Shown here one piece after another: positions 16,100-24,251 of a stretch of 64,000 nucleotides of DNA. Origin of the DNA: CAYXLI01 sp964464925 (lineage in GTDB: Bacteria > Acidobacteriota > Terriglobia > Bryobacterales > Bryobacteraceae). The stretch's first letter is position 1, and the number at the start of each line of letters is the position of its first letter. The translations under genes were made by a program, and so were the position numbers. The stretch covers positions 106,703 through 170,702 of the forward strand of contig CAYXLI010000012.1 in assembly GCA_964464925.1 (NCBI GenBank), written 5' to 3'. A model generated the notes under the pieces. It worked only from the letters and a program-made list of their open reading frames with translations. It was not told the DNA's origin and searched no databases.

Positions 16100-17082
16100 T
16101 GCGCCAAAGCTGGATGCCGCTTCTGATCGAACTGCCAGGCGCTTTCGACAATCTCGCGCAGGCCGGTGTACTTCGGTTTCCAGCCGAGCGTCTTTTGGAG
16201 CTTGTCGGAATTTGCTACCAACTCTGGAGGATCGCCGGCCCGCCGGGCACCGAGGACGAAGGGCACCTTCTGGCCCGTAACGGCCTCTACCGCCTGCAGA
16301 ACCTCGCGTACTGAGCGGCCGGTACCTGTCCCGACATTGAACTGGTTTGTCGCTCCGCCCTTCAGCAGATATTCGACGGCGACGATGTGAGCTTCAGCCA
16401 GATCGAGCACGTGAATGTAGTCACGAATGCAAGTGCCGTCCGCCGTCGGGTAGTCGTCGCCAAAGATCGTGACTGGATTACCCGTACGAACGGCCCGGAG
16501 GACGAGGGGAATCAGGTGCGTCTCGGGCTCATGCTCTTCACCGAGGCCAGCCTCGGGAATGCATCCACAAGCATTGAAATAGCGCAGACACACGCTCCGG
16601 AAACCCCGGTAGCGGTCCAACCAGCCGAGGATCTTCTCGATCATCACCTTTGACTCGCCGTAGGGGTTTACGGGAGCCAACGGAGAGCTCTCGAGAATTG
16701 GCACCCTTTCGGGCTCACCATAAACGGCGGCGGTTGACGAAAAGACCAGTCTGCTAATCCCAGTCTTTTGCAACGCCGTGAGCAGAGAGATGGTGCCACT
16801 CACGTTATTTGCGAAGTAAAGTTCGGGGTCTTTCGTGGATTCGCCCACCGCGATATAAGCGGCAAAGTGGATCACGGCATCAAAGCCTGCTCCGGAGAGT
16901 ACTCGCGTCAGGCCCTCGGTATCGGAAAGCGTGATCTTGTGGAATTTCTTTCCTTCGACGTTGTGCTCGTGGCCGCGCGACAGGTCATCTATGATGGTGA
17001 CGTCGTAGCCGCGCTGTTCCAGCAGGTAAACGGTGTGCGAGCCAATGTAACCTGCTCCACCCGTGACGAGAATCTTCGGCAT
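16096..17082 (-). CDS. galE: UDP-glucose 4-epimerase
   Basis: Interconverts UDP-glucose and UDP-galactose. Short-chain dehydrogenase fold with NAD site GGAGYIGSHT, the cofactor-specific FDAVIHFAAYIAVGES, the serine region FSSTAAVYG, and the catalytic pair Y141-x3-K145 in YGESK. The UDP-sugar region shows LRYFNACG and GTCIRDYIHVLDLAEAH. The 328-residue length is standard. On the minus strand GATAAT (17102-17107) may be its -10 box. The gap shared with the divergent sugar isomerase contains a LacI-type palindrome, so galactose- or glycan-responsive control is plausible. Confidence 0.96.
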   Translation of the reverse strand: MPKILVTGGAGYIGSHTVYLLEQRGYDVTIIDDLSRGHEHNVEGKKFHKITLSDTEGLTRVLSGAGFDAVIHFAAYIAVGESTKDPELYFANNVSGTISLLTALQKTGISRLVFSSTAAVYGEPERVPILESSPLAPVNPYGESKVMIEKILGWLDRYRGFRSVCLRYFNACGCIPEAGLGEEHEPETHLIPLVLRAVRTGNPVTIFGDDYPTADGTCIRDYIHVLDLAEAHIVAVEYLLKGGATNQFNVGTGTGRSVREVLQAVEAVTGQKVPFVLGARRAGDPPELVANSDKLQKTLGWKPKYTGLREIVESAWQFDQKRHPALAH

Positions 17083-17150
17083 GTTTCAACGGTTAGAGAA
17101 GATTATCTCACCTACCGTTTCAGCCCCTTTCAACGGCTGAGTAGCCCGTT

Positions 17151-17162
17151 GCAAACGTTTGC
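17151..17162. promoter_or_regulatory. LacI/GalR-type operator palindrome GCAAACGTTTGC
   Basis: A perfect 12-base palindrome centred on CG, the half-site layout typical of LacI/GalR-family operators (consensus near GnAAnCGnTTnC). It lies between divergent galE and the exported sugar isomerase. A partly overlapping inverted repeat, CAACGG/CCGTTG, sits at 17131-17151. Confidence 0.5.
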
Positions 17163-17291
17163 GAGGATTGTTTACGATATTTGTGCGGATGTCGACGGAG
17201 CCGGCTGTTCTCGGAACGCACCACACCTCCGCGTCATGTGATAAAACTCAGTTGGCGGAATTTCTTGGTCTGCCACTACTAAGGAGAAGCA

Positions 17292-18128
17292 ATGTTGAAC
17301 AAGATTTCTCGCCGCGGGTTTGTGAGCGGATCGGTTGCAGCCGCCGGGTTGCCATTCGCCGGAACCTTTCCCGCCCTGGCAGCCGCAACCGGTGGGATCC
17401 CAGTCGGTGTGGCTACCTATTCTCTCCGCAAGCTTTCACGCCCTCAAGCGATCGAGATCCTGAAGAAGCTGAATGCAAAAGAGATCAGCATCAAGGAATT
17501 TCACCTTCGGTACAACGAAACTCCGGAGCAGATCGCGGCCGGAGCAAAGGAATTCCGCGACGCCGGGTTTACGGTACTCAGCGGCGGGAATATCGATCTG
17601 AAGAAGCCTGCGGAAAACAAGAAGATGTTTGAGTATGCCAAGGTCGCAGGGATGCCGATGATTGTGTGCGCGCCTTCGCACGCAACGCTGGAAGAAGTAG
17701 AGAAGCTCGTTAAGGAATACAACATCAAGGCGGCTATCCACAATCACGGGCCGGAAGACAAGGAGTTTCCGACGCCGGACAGCGTGCTGAAAGCAATCGC
17801 CAAGATGGACTCGCGGATGGGCCTCTGCATGGACATCGGCCACACGACGCGGGCCGGCGTAGATCCGGTGGAGGCGGCGAAGGCCGCGGGCAACCGGCTG
17901 TTCGACATGCATATCAAAGACCTGGTGAAGCAGGGCGACAAGTGGCAGCAGGTGGCTGTGGGCGACGGCAACATCCCGTTCGTTGCCCTCTGCAAGCAAC
18001 TTCGCAAGCAGGGATACAAGGGCGCCATGATGCTGGAATACGAGATCAACGCGGAGGATCCGTATCCGGGTATGGAGCGTTCTCTATCCTACGCGCGTGG
18101 CGTGCTGGCCGGCTTGGCCGGAGCATAA
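17292..18128 (+). CDS. Tat-exported sugar phosphate isomerase/epimerase-like protein
   Basis: A 278-residue xylose-isomerase-like TIM barrel (AP endonuclease family 2 fold). The N-terminus has the twin-arginine signal SRRGFVSGSVAAAGLPF, so it folds in the cytoplasm and is exported. Barrel landmarks include IHNHGPEDKEFP, LCMDIGHTTRAGVDP, FDMHIKDLVKQG and MMLEYEINAEDPYPG; the His, Asp and Glu residues in them are likely metal ligands. AAGGAG precedes the ATG by five bases. It is divergent from galE, with a LacI-type operator between. Such exported proteins are frequent in Acidobacteria; the substrate is unknown. Confidence 0.88.
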   Translation: MLNKISRRGFVSGSVAAAGLPFAGTFPALAAATGGIPVGVATYSLRKLSRPQAIEILKKLNAKEISIKEFHLRYNETPEQIAAGAKEFRDAGFTVLSGGNIDLKKPAENKKMFEYAKVAGMPMIVCAPSHATLEEVEKLVKEYNIKAAIHNHGPEDKEFPTPDSVLKAIAKMDSRMGLCMDIGHTTRAGVDPVEAAKAAGNRLFDMHIKDLVKQGDKWQQVAVGDGNIPFVALCKQLRKQGYKGAMMLEYEINAEDPYPGMERSLSYARGVLAGLAGA

Positions 18129-18132
18129 TGTA

Positions 18133-18165
18133 ACCGGCGGTGCATGGCCGCCGGTCATGCACCGC
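18133..18165. terminator. Two mutually exclusive hairpins between convergent genes
   Basis: Arms 18133-18140/18148-18155 (ACCGGCGG/CCGCCGGT) and arms 18137-18146/18156-18165 (GCGGTGCATG/CATGCACCGC) overlap, so only one can form at a time. They lie between convergent genes and have no T-tract, so termination is plausible but unproven. Confidence 0.45.
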
Positions 18166-18171
18166 GAAATT

Positions 18172-18915
18172 TCAGACCAACTCTCCCCTTTGACCGGCGA
18201 AGTACACTTCACCCGCCGCAGTAACTCGTCCCCACTTTTCTCCGATTCGAACGCGAGCTTCGCCCTGCACGAACTTCTGTGCGTCATCGAATCGAGGGGA
18301 AATCGTGAACCCTCCTGTCCGATCGATATAGCCCCAGCGGCTCCGCCACTTCACCGGCGCGACTCCCTCGGCGAATTCCCCCGCATCCTCGTAGAGCGGA
18401 GTCACTACGAATTGGTCCAGCCGGTTGATGAAGCCCCATTTCACGCTGAACACGACGGCCGCAAGTCCTTCCGAGAAATTGCGAGCGTGTGAGAATTGCG
18501 GATGAATTTTATACATCCCACTGCCGTCAATGTACCCATGCAGATTGCCTTCCCGCACGCAGGCCATGCCCTCGGAAAACTGACTGGCTGAATCGAACTT
18601 TGCCGGAATTACCAGCTTCCCCTCGCGATTTACATAGCCCCAACGCGTACCGAAGTTATAGGCGAACAACTCCTCAGGCTGTGAAGAGTCGGCCGTGTCG
18701 GCGGATCCGGCGGTGGCAACGCCGCGAAGCCGGTCGTACGCGTGGTTGATCTCTTTCAGCTTGCGTTCCGCCTTCTCGCGTAGACGGGCGGATTCGTGCG
18801 CGTAACGGTCCGGATGCCAGACCTTTACCAAATCGATGTAAGCCGTCTTGAGGTCCTCGGCGGTGGCACTGGGGTCCAGGTCGAGCACAGCATAGAGCTT
18901 CGGCAGGTCCTCCAT
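18172..18915 (-). CDS. J-domain protein with WG-type repeats
   Basis: Starting at ATG 18915 this gives 247 residues; the frame runs upstream to 18996, but that part lies inside the alpha-galactosidase gene and has no domain. Residues 4-55 are a DnaJ J domain (YAVLDLDPSATAEDLKTAY) with the HPD motif at 34-36. After a short linker come about four WG (KWG) repeats: TRWGYVNREGKLVIPAKFD, LHGYIDGSG..., KWGFINRLDQFVVTPLYED, RWGYIDRTGGFTISPRFDD. The J domain would call Hsp70, and WG repeats form a beta-propeller-like binding surface. The ATG follows the upstream TAG after one base, so translation is coupled. The client is unknown. Confidence 0.85.
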   Translation of the reverse strand: MEDLPKLYAVLDLDPSATAEDLKTAYIDLVKVWHPDRYAHESARLREKAERKLKEINHAYDRLRGVATAGSADTADSSQPEELFAYNFGTRWGYVNREGKLVIPAKFDSASQFSEGMACVREGNLHGYIDGSGMYKIHPQFSHARNFSEGLAAVVFSVKWGFINRLDQFVVTPLYEDAGEFAEGVAPVKWRSRWGYIDRTGGFTISPRFDDAQKFVQGEARVRIGEKWGRVTAAGEVYFAGQRGELV

Positions 18916-18916
18916 G

Positions 18917-20677
18917 CTAGCGGGCAACCAGCAGACGAGCCGACCGCGCCGGCATGTCCAACTGCAGATCAGACATCCTGGAACCGAGATCTTCACCGGT
19001 CCAGAAATCGGAGAAAGACGCGCCTCGCTTCAGCGGCACAGAAATCTTCTTGGGAGAGTCGGTCCAGTTGAAAACGGCAAGCATGCGGTCCTCAATCCAA
19101 CCAGCCTCCAGAGATTCGTCCATGAAACGGGCGGCCTTCGCAGGAGGCGGCAACATCTTCTTCAAAAGCGCGAGACGGTCGTCCGGGATTGTCGCGAGAT
19201 CGTCACCCGATAGCACCATGCCGCCTGTGGCATATGTGGCCGTAGCGTGGAAGAGAAACTCGTTCAGCGGCAGGTCTCCTGCCAGTACAATCGCGTCCGG
19301 ATCATTCCACCATAGCTTGCCATTCTGCCAGTTCCGATTCAAATTCTGCCTCGCGACCTTCTCGATGGTCGCCCATTTGCGGCTGATGTCGGCCGAACTC
19401 CGCGAGCCGTGAATGAGGCCGAACGATGGCCAGATCGGATGGTTGCAGCCCAGAATGAAACTGTCACCCGAGCCTTGCAGGATCGCTTCCATCCCGCGCC
19501 GGTATGCTTCGATGCGCGTCGCATTCGGATCGGAGAAGTGTCCACCGTGCATCGCTCCCCAGAAGTTGGCATCCAGTTTGAAGTACGTCACGCCCCATTG
19601 TTCGCGCATGGTGCGGAATGTGGATTTAAGGTGTTTTTGGACAGCGGGATTTGTGCCGTCGAGCGCATACCATGGCCCGTGCCGCCAACCACCAAAAGTA
19701 ACCTGGTTGGACGGTAGCGGCTTGCCATCGTCGCCCTTTATGAACCAGTCCGGATGTTGCTGGAATAGATGGGATCCTGCTTCGGCGATGAAAGGCGCTA
19801 CCCAGATCGCAGGTTCATAGCCATTCTGGCGGATTTGCTTCAGCACGCCCTGCACGTCCCCGCCGAAAGCCTTTCCGGTTTCCAGCCAGTCGCCCATGGC
19901 CGGCTGGTATCCATCATCAATTTGGACATACCTGAGGCTCGGCGCTTTACTGCGGATTGCCTGCAGATTGCCGGTTACGTCCTGGGCCGTGACACGCGGG
20001 CCGAAGCAATACCACGAGCACCATCCCGTCGGAGGAGCGGGCGTCCTGAGTGGAGGATGATTGCGGCTGATCTGGCCGGCCAGACGGGCAAGCATCGCTT
20101 CCCGGTTCGGGTCCGAGTCGAACAGGAATTCTTCCAGCCGCCAAGCTTCGCCAGGGTTGATCTGCAGCCCTTCCGTGTCCACCGCCACGGTGATTCGATT
20201 CGGACGAAGATAAAATCGCCCGATGAATCGCTTACATGAGGTGAATGCGAGCAAGCGGGTCTCGCCCTGCGGCGGCGTGACCGTCATCATCCCTGAGAGC
20301 GCGTGCACACCGGCCGGCTGCGGCAGTTTGTAGTGGTTCGGTTCCGAGTAGCCCAGATCGACGGGAGCGCCGAGCGTTCCACCCGTTTGCGAGAGCATCT
20401 GAAAACTCTCGCCGTAGAGCCGCGTCGATTCAGGCAGGCTGTGGGTGATATGGAATAGAACCACTTCCTTCACCCGAAACGGAGTTTTCCCCCGGTTGAT
20501 CAGTACCGGCCTGCACAATTCCTCCGTACAGCGGCGATCGAGCACCAGGGTAGGGGGCGCGACCGATCCGTTGGCCAGAATCACCTCCGACGGCGACTTT
20601 GGCAGAACGGAGCGGTTGAGGTCGTAGGCAGCCCCGAAGCAAAGAGGGATGAAGAAAAGAGCAACGCTATGCCGCAC
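18917..20677 (-). CDS. GH36-type alpha-galactosidase, secreted
   Basis: A 586-residue glycoside hydrolase family 36/27-clan enzyme with a short signal peptide (RHSVALFFIPLCFGAAY). The N-terminal beta-sandwich is followed by the barrel: PTGWCSWYCFG, VQIDDGYQPAMGDW, GYEPAIWVAPFIAE, and TYFKLDANFWGA with nucleophile D369. The likely acid/base is D430 in GSRSSADISRKW. It would release alpha-galactosyl groups from oligosaccharides outside the cytoplasm; raffinose-type or other substrates cannot be distinguished. The J/WG gene is coupled downstream, and the P1 peptidase lies 15 bases upstream. Confidence 0.88.
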   Translation of the reverse strand: MRHSVALFFIPLCFGAAYDLNRSVLPKSPSEVILANGSVAPPTLVLDRRCTEELCRPVLINRGKTPFRVKEVVLFHITHSLPESTRLYGESFQMLSQTGGTLGAPVDLGYSEPNHYKLPQPAGVHALSGMMTVTPPQGETRLLAFTSCKRFIGRFYLRPNRITVAVDTEGLQINPGEAWRLEEFLFDSDPNREAMLARLAGQISRNHPPLRTPAPPTGWCSWYCFGPRVTAQDVTGNLQAIRSKAPSLRYVQIDDGYQPAMGDWLETGKAFGGDVQGVLKQIRQNGYEPAIWVAPFIAEAGSHLFQQHPDWFIKGDDGKPLPSNQVTFGGWRHGPWYALDGTNPAVQKHLKSTFRTMREQWGVTYFKLDANFWGAMHGGHFSDPNATRIEAYRRGMEAILQGSGDSFILGCNHPIWPSFGLIHGSRSSADISRKWATIEKVARQNLNRNWQNGKLWWNDPDAIVLAGDLPLNEFLFHATATYATGGMVLSGDDLATIPDDRLALLKKMLPPPAKAARFMDESLEAGWIEDRMLAVFNWTDSPKKISVPLKRGASFSDFWTGEDLGSRMSDLQLDMPARSARLLVAR

Positions 20678-20692
20678 TTCGCCAGTATATGC

Positions 20693-21778
20693 TTACGGTG
20701 TAATGCCGTGTTTCTGCAGGATCAAGCGGAGTTTGTCGATCGGAAGCGCCTCGATTGCCGCCTTTGAGCTTGTGACGGTTGTTGCTTTCAATAGAGAGTT
20801 GTAGACTGCCTCCTCCGTCGCTTCCAAGGTGGCTTCAAACAAGGGGCTGACGGCGCCACTGAGTAGATTCGACCCAAGCGGCGCCGTGCTGAAGGCAATC
20901 GCAAAATCACCGCTGCCGCTGTCGTAGGACGAACCAGTCCGGGCGAGGGCGAAAACCGCCCGTGTCGCAATGCGGCGAAGTTCACGCGCGTCTACGGGCG
21001 CATCGGTTGCCACGACGATCATGCAGGAGCCGTCCGCCTTCGCGTTCTTGAATGCGTAGCGGCCGAGTTCCTTACCTACCGGTGCGCCACCCATTGTCAG
21101 AATCCCTCCGAAGTTGCTCTGCACCAGCACGCCGATATTGTAACCGCCATACGTTTTCGGCAGTGCCCGGGAGGAAGTGCCGATCCCTCCTTTCCAGCCA
21201 AAGCAGACCGTGCCGGTGCCTGCTCCCACGGACCCTTCCGCGACGGGCCCGGTCTTTGCCGAGCGAATCGCCTCCAGCACATGTTCCGGCCTTACATGCA
21301 AGCCGCGAATGTCGTTGAGTGCTCCGTCATTGGTTTCTCCAACGAGTGCGTTCACCGATTGCACTGCTTCGTTGCCGGGCTGCTGAAGCGTATATTGCAC
21401 GACCGCCTGCATGGCCGTGCCGACGCTGAGCGTATTTGTGAGAATGATCGGCGTCTCTATCGTGCCGAGTTCCAGCACCTGAGTAGACCCTGCAAGTTTG
21501 CCGAAAGCATTCCCGGCGTAGACGGCTCCGGCGACCTTCTCCTGAAAGAGATTGCCTCCATGCGGCAGTATGGCGGTCACACCCGTCCGGATCGTATCGC
21601 CTTCGATCAGAGTCTTGTGGCCGACGCGCACTCCACGCACGTCCGTGATGCAGTTCGTGGTGCCCGGCGGAAAGACGCCAGGTCTCAGGCCGAGGTCCCG
21701 CGCCCTCGGCCGGGAGTTGTTCTGCGCCGGCACGCAGAACAGAAGCGCGAAGAGAAGGCATGCGGCCCGGATCGCCAT
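20693..21778 (-). CDS. P1 family (DmpA-type) aminopeptidase/esterase, secreted
   Basis: An Ntn-hydrolase-like self-cleaving peptidase of the P1 family. The 361 residues begin with a signal peptide (AIRAACLLFALLFCVPAQ), then ARDLGLRPGVFPPG, TNCITDVRGVRVGH and LTNTLSVGTA. The expected autoproteolysis site is G250/S251 in ADGSCMIVVATDAP, where Ser251 becomes the N-terminal nucleophile of the small subunit. GETNDGALNDIRG and GAGTGTVCFGWKGGIG are also family-typical. It probably acts on D- or L-amino acid amides or peptides in the periplasm. The gene precedes the alpha-galactosidase on the same strand. Confidence 0.9.
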   Translation of the reverse strand: MAIRAACLLFALLFCVPAQNNSRPRARDLGLRPGVFPPGTTNCITDVRGVRVGHKTLIEGDTIRTGVTAILPHGGNLFQEKVAGAVYAGNAFGKLAGSTQVLELGTIETPIILTNTLSVGTAMQAVVQYTLQQPGNEAVQSVNALVGETNDGALNDIRGLHVRPEHVLEAIRSAKTGPVAEGSVGAGTGTVCFGWKGGIGTSSRALPKTYGGYNIGVLVQSNFGGILTMGGAPVGKELGRYAFKNAKADGSCMIVVATDAPVDARELRRIATRAVFALARTGSSYDSGSGDFAIAFSTAPLGSNLLSGAVSPLFEATLEATEEAVYNSLLKATTVTSSKAAIEALPIDKLRLILQKHGITP

Positions 21779-21792
21779 TGAATAATAAGAGC

Positions 21793-22545
21793 ATGGATCT
21801 GAAGGAATGGGAACTGCGCGTGCAGTTGGCCGCCGCGTATCGAATCATCGACCACCTGGGCTGGTCCGAATTGATCTGGACGCACACGACTGTGCGTGTG
21901 CCCGGTCCCGAGCATCATTTTCTGATCAATCCTTACGGGCTGCGCTTCGATGAAGTGTGCGCCTCGAACCTCGTGAAGGTGGATTTGCATGGAAACATCA
22001 TCGGAGACCAGAACCAGGAGATCAATCCAGCGGGGTTCGTGATCCATAGCGCGATTCATATGACGCGGCCGGACGTGCGCTGTATCATGCATACGCACAC
22101 GGTGGCCGGCATGGCCGTGGCTGCCTTGGATTGCGGCTTGCTGCCGGTCAGCATGTACTCGCTGGGTTATTACGACCGCGTGGCGTATCACGATTTCGAA
22201 GGTCCGAGCCTCGACCTGGATGAGCGTGCGCGCCTGGCTGCAAACCTCGCCGATAAAAATGTGCTGATCCTTCGTACACACGGTCTGCTGACTTGCGGCG
22301 AGTCCGTGGCGCAGGCGTTTGTGCGCATGTACCGGCTGGAACGCGCATGTCAGGTGCAATTGGCAGCCCAGGCAACCGGAGCAAAACTGATCGTTCCTCC
22401 GCAGCACGTATGCGAGGTAAGTGCAGAGCGAAGTGACGACTTCCTGGTGGCCGAAGGCGACAAAGGCTATAGCCGCAATCCGAATCCGGAATTCACGGCA
22501 TTGATGCGGCTGATGGACAAGAAGGATCCCTCGTATAGAACATAG
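21793..22545 (+). CDS. Class II aldolase/adducin family protein
   Basis: A 250-residue protein from ATG 21793; the upstream in-frame start at 21760 would overlap the divergent peptidase. Class II aldolase landmarks are SELIWTHTTVRVPG, FLINPYGLRFDEV, the metal ligands His-x-His in IMHTHTVAG, and a third His in LRTHGLLTCG. Family members cleave sugar phosphates such as fuculose 1-phosphate, but adducin-like members lack known activity. The C-terminal part (AAQATGAKLIVPP, NPEFTALMRLMD) is as in many bacterial members. The 14-base gap to the divergent peptidase leaves little room for a promoter. Confidence 0.87.
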   Translation: MDLKEWELRVQLAAAYRIIDHLGWSELIWTHTTVRVPGPEHHFLINPYGLRFDEVCASNLVKVDLHGNIIGDQNQEINPAGFVIHSAIHMTRPDVRCIMHTHTVAGMAVAALDCGLLPVSMYSLGYYDRVAYHDFEGPSLDLDERARLAANLADKNVLILRTHGLLTCGESVAQAFVRMYRLERACQVQLAAQATGAKLIVPPQHVCEVSAERSDDFLVAEGDKGYSRNPNPEFTALMRLMDKKDPSYRT

Positions 22546-22551
22546 CTCTGG

Positions 22552-22577
22552 ATATGTGGATATAATTGTCTACATAT
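22552..22577. promoter_or_regulatory. Dyad over the -10 box of the Rrf2 gene
   Basis: ATATGTGGA at 22552-22560 and TCTACATAT at 22569-22577 are inverted repeats with one mismatch, around TATAAT at 22561-22566. The right arm reaches the ATG at 22576. A regulator bound here would block transcription of its own gene, and the start would give an almost leaderless message. Confidence 0.55.
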
Positions 22578-22983
22578 GCTCTCGCAGACGGCAGAATACG
22601 CCCTACGGGCTGTGGTCTGGATCGCCGATCATCCGGACGAGCCGCAAACCGCCCAGGTGATCGCGACAGGCATGCAAGTGCCGCGCATGTATCTATCCAA
22701 AGTGATGGGGCAACTGGTGCGTCATGGCGTAGTCAGCGCGCAGCGGGGGAAGTCGGGTGGTTTCGCATTGGCACGCCCGGTGGGAGAGATCAGCGTGCTG
22801 GACGTGGTGAACGCCGTCGATCCCCTCCGGAGGATCCATTCCTGTCCGCTGAACTTGGAGCGCCACAAGCAGCGGCTATGTCCGCTGCACCGGAAACTGG
22901 ATTCGGCCGTGGCGGCCATGGAAAAAGAATTCCAGGCCACTCCAATCTTGCAGTTGCTCGGAGGCGGCGGATATGCGGACTAA
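22576..22983 (+). CDS. Rrf2-family transcriptional regulator
   Basis: A 135-residue winged-helix regulator: AEYALRAVVWIADHP, recognition region MYLSKVMGQLVRHGVV, wing QRGKSGGFALARP, and C-terminal ISVLDVVNAVDP. The cluster-binding segment has SCPLNLERHKQRLCPLHRKLD, two Cys with a His nearby, whereas IscR/NsrR-type proteins have three Cys, so a [2Fe-2S] or [4Fe-4S] cluster is possible but not certain. The dyad over its own promoter suggests autoregulation. It overlaps the mono-haem gene by 11 bases, tying the regulator to redox or nitrosative control of that gene. Confidence 0.9.
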   Translation: MLSQTAEYALRAVVWIADHPDEPQTAQVIATGMQVPRMYLSKVMGQLVRHGVVSAQRGKSGGFALARPVGEISVLDVVNAVDPLRRIHSCPLNLERHKQRLCPLHRKLDSAVAAMEKEFQATPILQLLGGGGYAD

Positions 22984-24244
22984 GCTTATGATTGCGCTGC
23001 TCACGGGTGCCTGCGTGTATGCGGGACTGGAAGGCTCGTATGTGCTGCCTGTGGACGAGGCTCCGATCCTGTACAGTAAGACTCCCGTGAACGATCCCGT
23101 CGCGCGCTTGCAACAGGAGGTGGATACCGGGAAGGTCGAACTGGGATACGATGCGAATTTCGGATATCTCCCCGCGGTTCTACGTGCTTTGAAAACGCCC
23201 GTGTCCTCGCAGGTGATGGTGTTTTCCAAGACGAGCTTCCAGGCGCCGAAGATCTCCCCTCGTCTTCCCCGTGCCCTCTACTTCAACAACGATGTTTATG
23301 TCGGATATGTGCGCGGCGGTGATGTGCTGGAGTTCGCCTCCACGGATCCGAAGCAGGGCACAATTTTCTACACGCTCGATCAGGAGAAGACCGCCAAACC
23401 ACATTTCACTCGCCAGGAGCAGTGCGTGCATTGTCATGCGGCAGGAGGGACGCTGGGGGTGCCAGGTCTAATGGTCCGGTCCATCGTGCCGGACCGCACG
23501 GGCATGCCGGTATTCCAGGCGGGGTCCTATTTAACAGACCATCGCAGCCCCTTTGAAGAGCGCTTCGGTGGTTGGTACGTATCGGGAACGCATGGAGATA
23601 TGAAGCACATGGGCAACGCCCTCTCGGGTGACCCTGCAGGGGGTAATATCACGGATCTGAGTAAATATTTCGACACTGGTGCATACCTTGCGCCCGATAG
23701 CGATCTGGTGGCGCTCATGATCCTGCAGCATCAGACTCGCATGCACAACCTGATTACGCGTGTTGGATTTGAGACGCGCATTGCCCTCTATCAGCAGGAA
23801 GGGATGAACAAGGCTCTTGGTGAACCCGAGGGCACCCGTAGCGACTCGACCACCAGACGGATCAACAGCGCCGCCGAAGAGTTGGTTACGTATCTCCTCT
23901 TTGCGGACGAATTCCCGCTGAGCGCTGAGGTTCGCGGAACTTCGCGATTTGCGGAAGAGTATCAGCGCAACGCCGCGCCCCGGGATAAGAAAGGCCGCTC
24001 TCTGGCGGATCTGGATTTGAAGCGGCGTATGCTGAAATACCCGTGCAGCCCGTTGATCTATACCGATGCCTTCCGCAGTATGCCAGCGGCCGCAAAGGAT
24101 CGCATTTACCGGCGGCTCTGGGATGTCTTGACCGGGTCGGACAAGAGCGCCACGTATTCGAAATTGTCCGGGGAAGACCGGACCGCGATCCGGGAGATTC
24201 TGATCGATACGGATCACGATCTGCCGTCTTATTGGAAGAACTGA
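22973..24244 (+). CDS. Secreted mono-haem (CxxCH) protein
   Basis: A 423-residue protein with an N-terminal signal (KLMIALLTGACVYAGL) and one c-type haem site C151-VH-C154-H155 in QEQCVHCHAAGG. The surrounding sequence (FTRQEQ, LGVPGLMVRSIVPD, GTHGDMKHMGN) has several Met and His residues that could supply the sixth ligand. I do not recognise a named family beyond this; such proteins occur in Acidobacteria and Planctomycetes as secreted cytochromes. The start is 11 bases inside the Rrf2 gene, so the two form an operon and the regulator probably controls it. The electron partner is unknown. Confidence 0.8.
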   Translation: MRTKLMIALLTGACVYAGLEGSYVLPVDEAPILYSKTPVNDPVARLQQEVDTGKVELGYDANFGYLPAVLRALKTPVSSQVMVFSKTSFQAPKISPRLPRALYFNNDVYVGYVRGGDVLEFASTDPKQGTIFYTLDQEKTAKPHFTRQEQCVHCHAAGGTLGVPGLMVRSIVPDRTGMPVFQAGSYLTDHRSPFEERFGGWYVSGTHGDMKHMGNALSGDPAGGNITDLSKYFDTGAYLAPDSDLVALMILQHQTRMHNLITRVGFETRIALYQQEGMNKALGEPEGTRSDSTTRRINSAAEELVTYLLFADEFPLSAEVRGTSRFAEEYQRNAAPRDKKGRSLADLDLKRRMLKYPCSPLIYTDAFRSMPAAAKDRIYRRLWDVLTGSDKSATYSKLSGEDRTAIREILIDTDHDLPSYWKN

Positions 24245-24251
24245 CCAGTTT

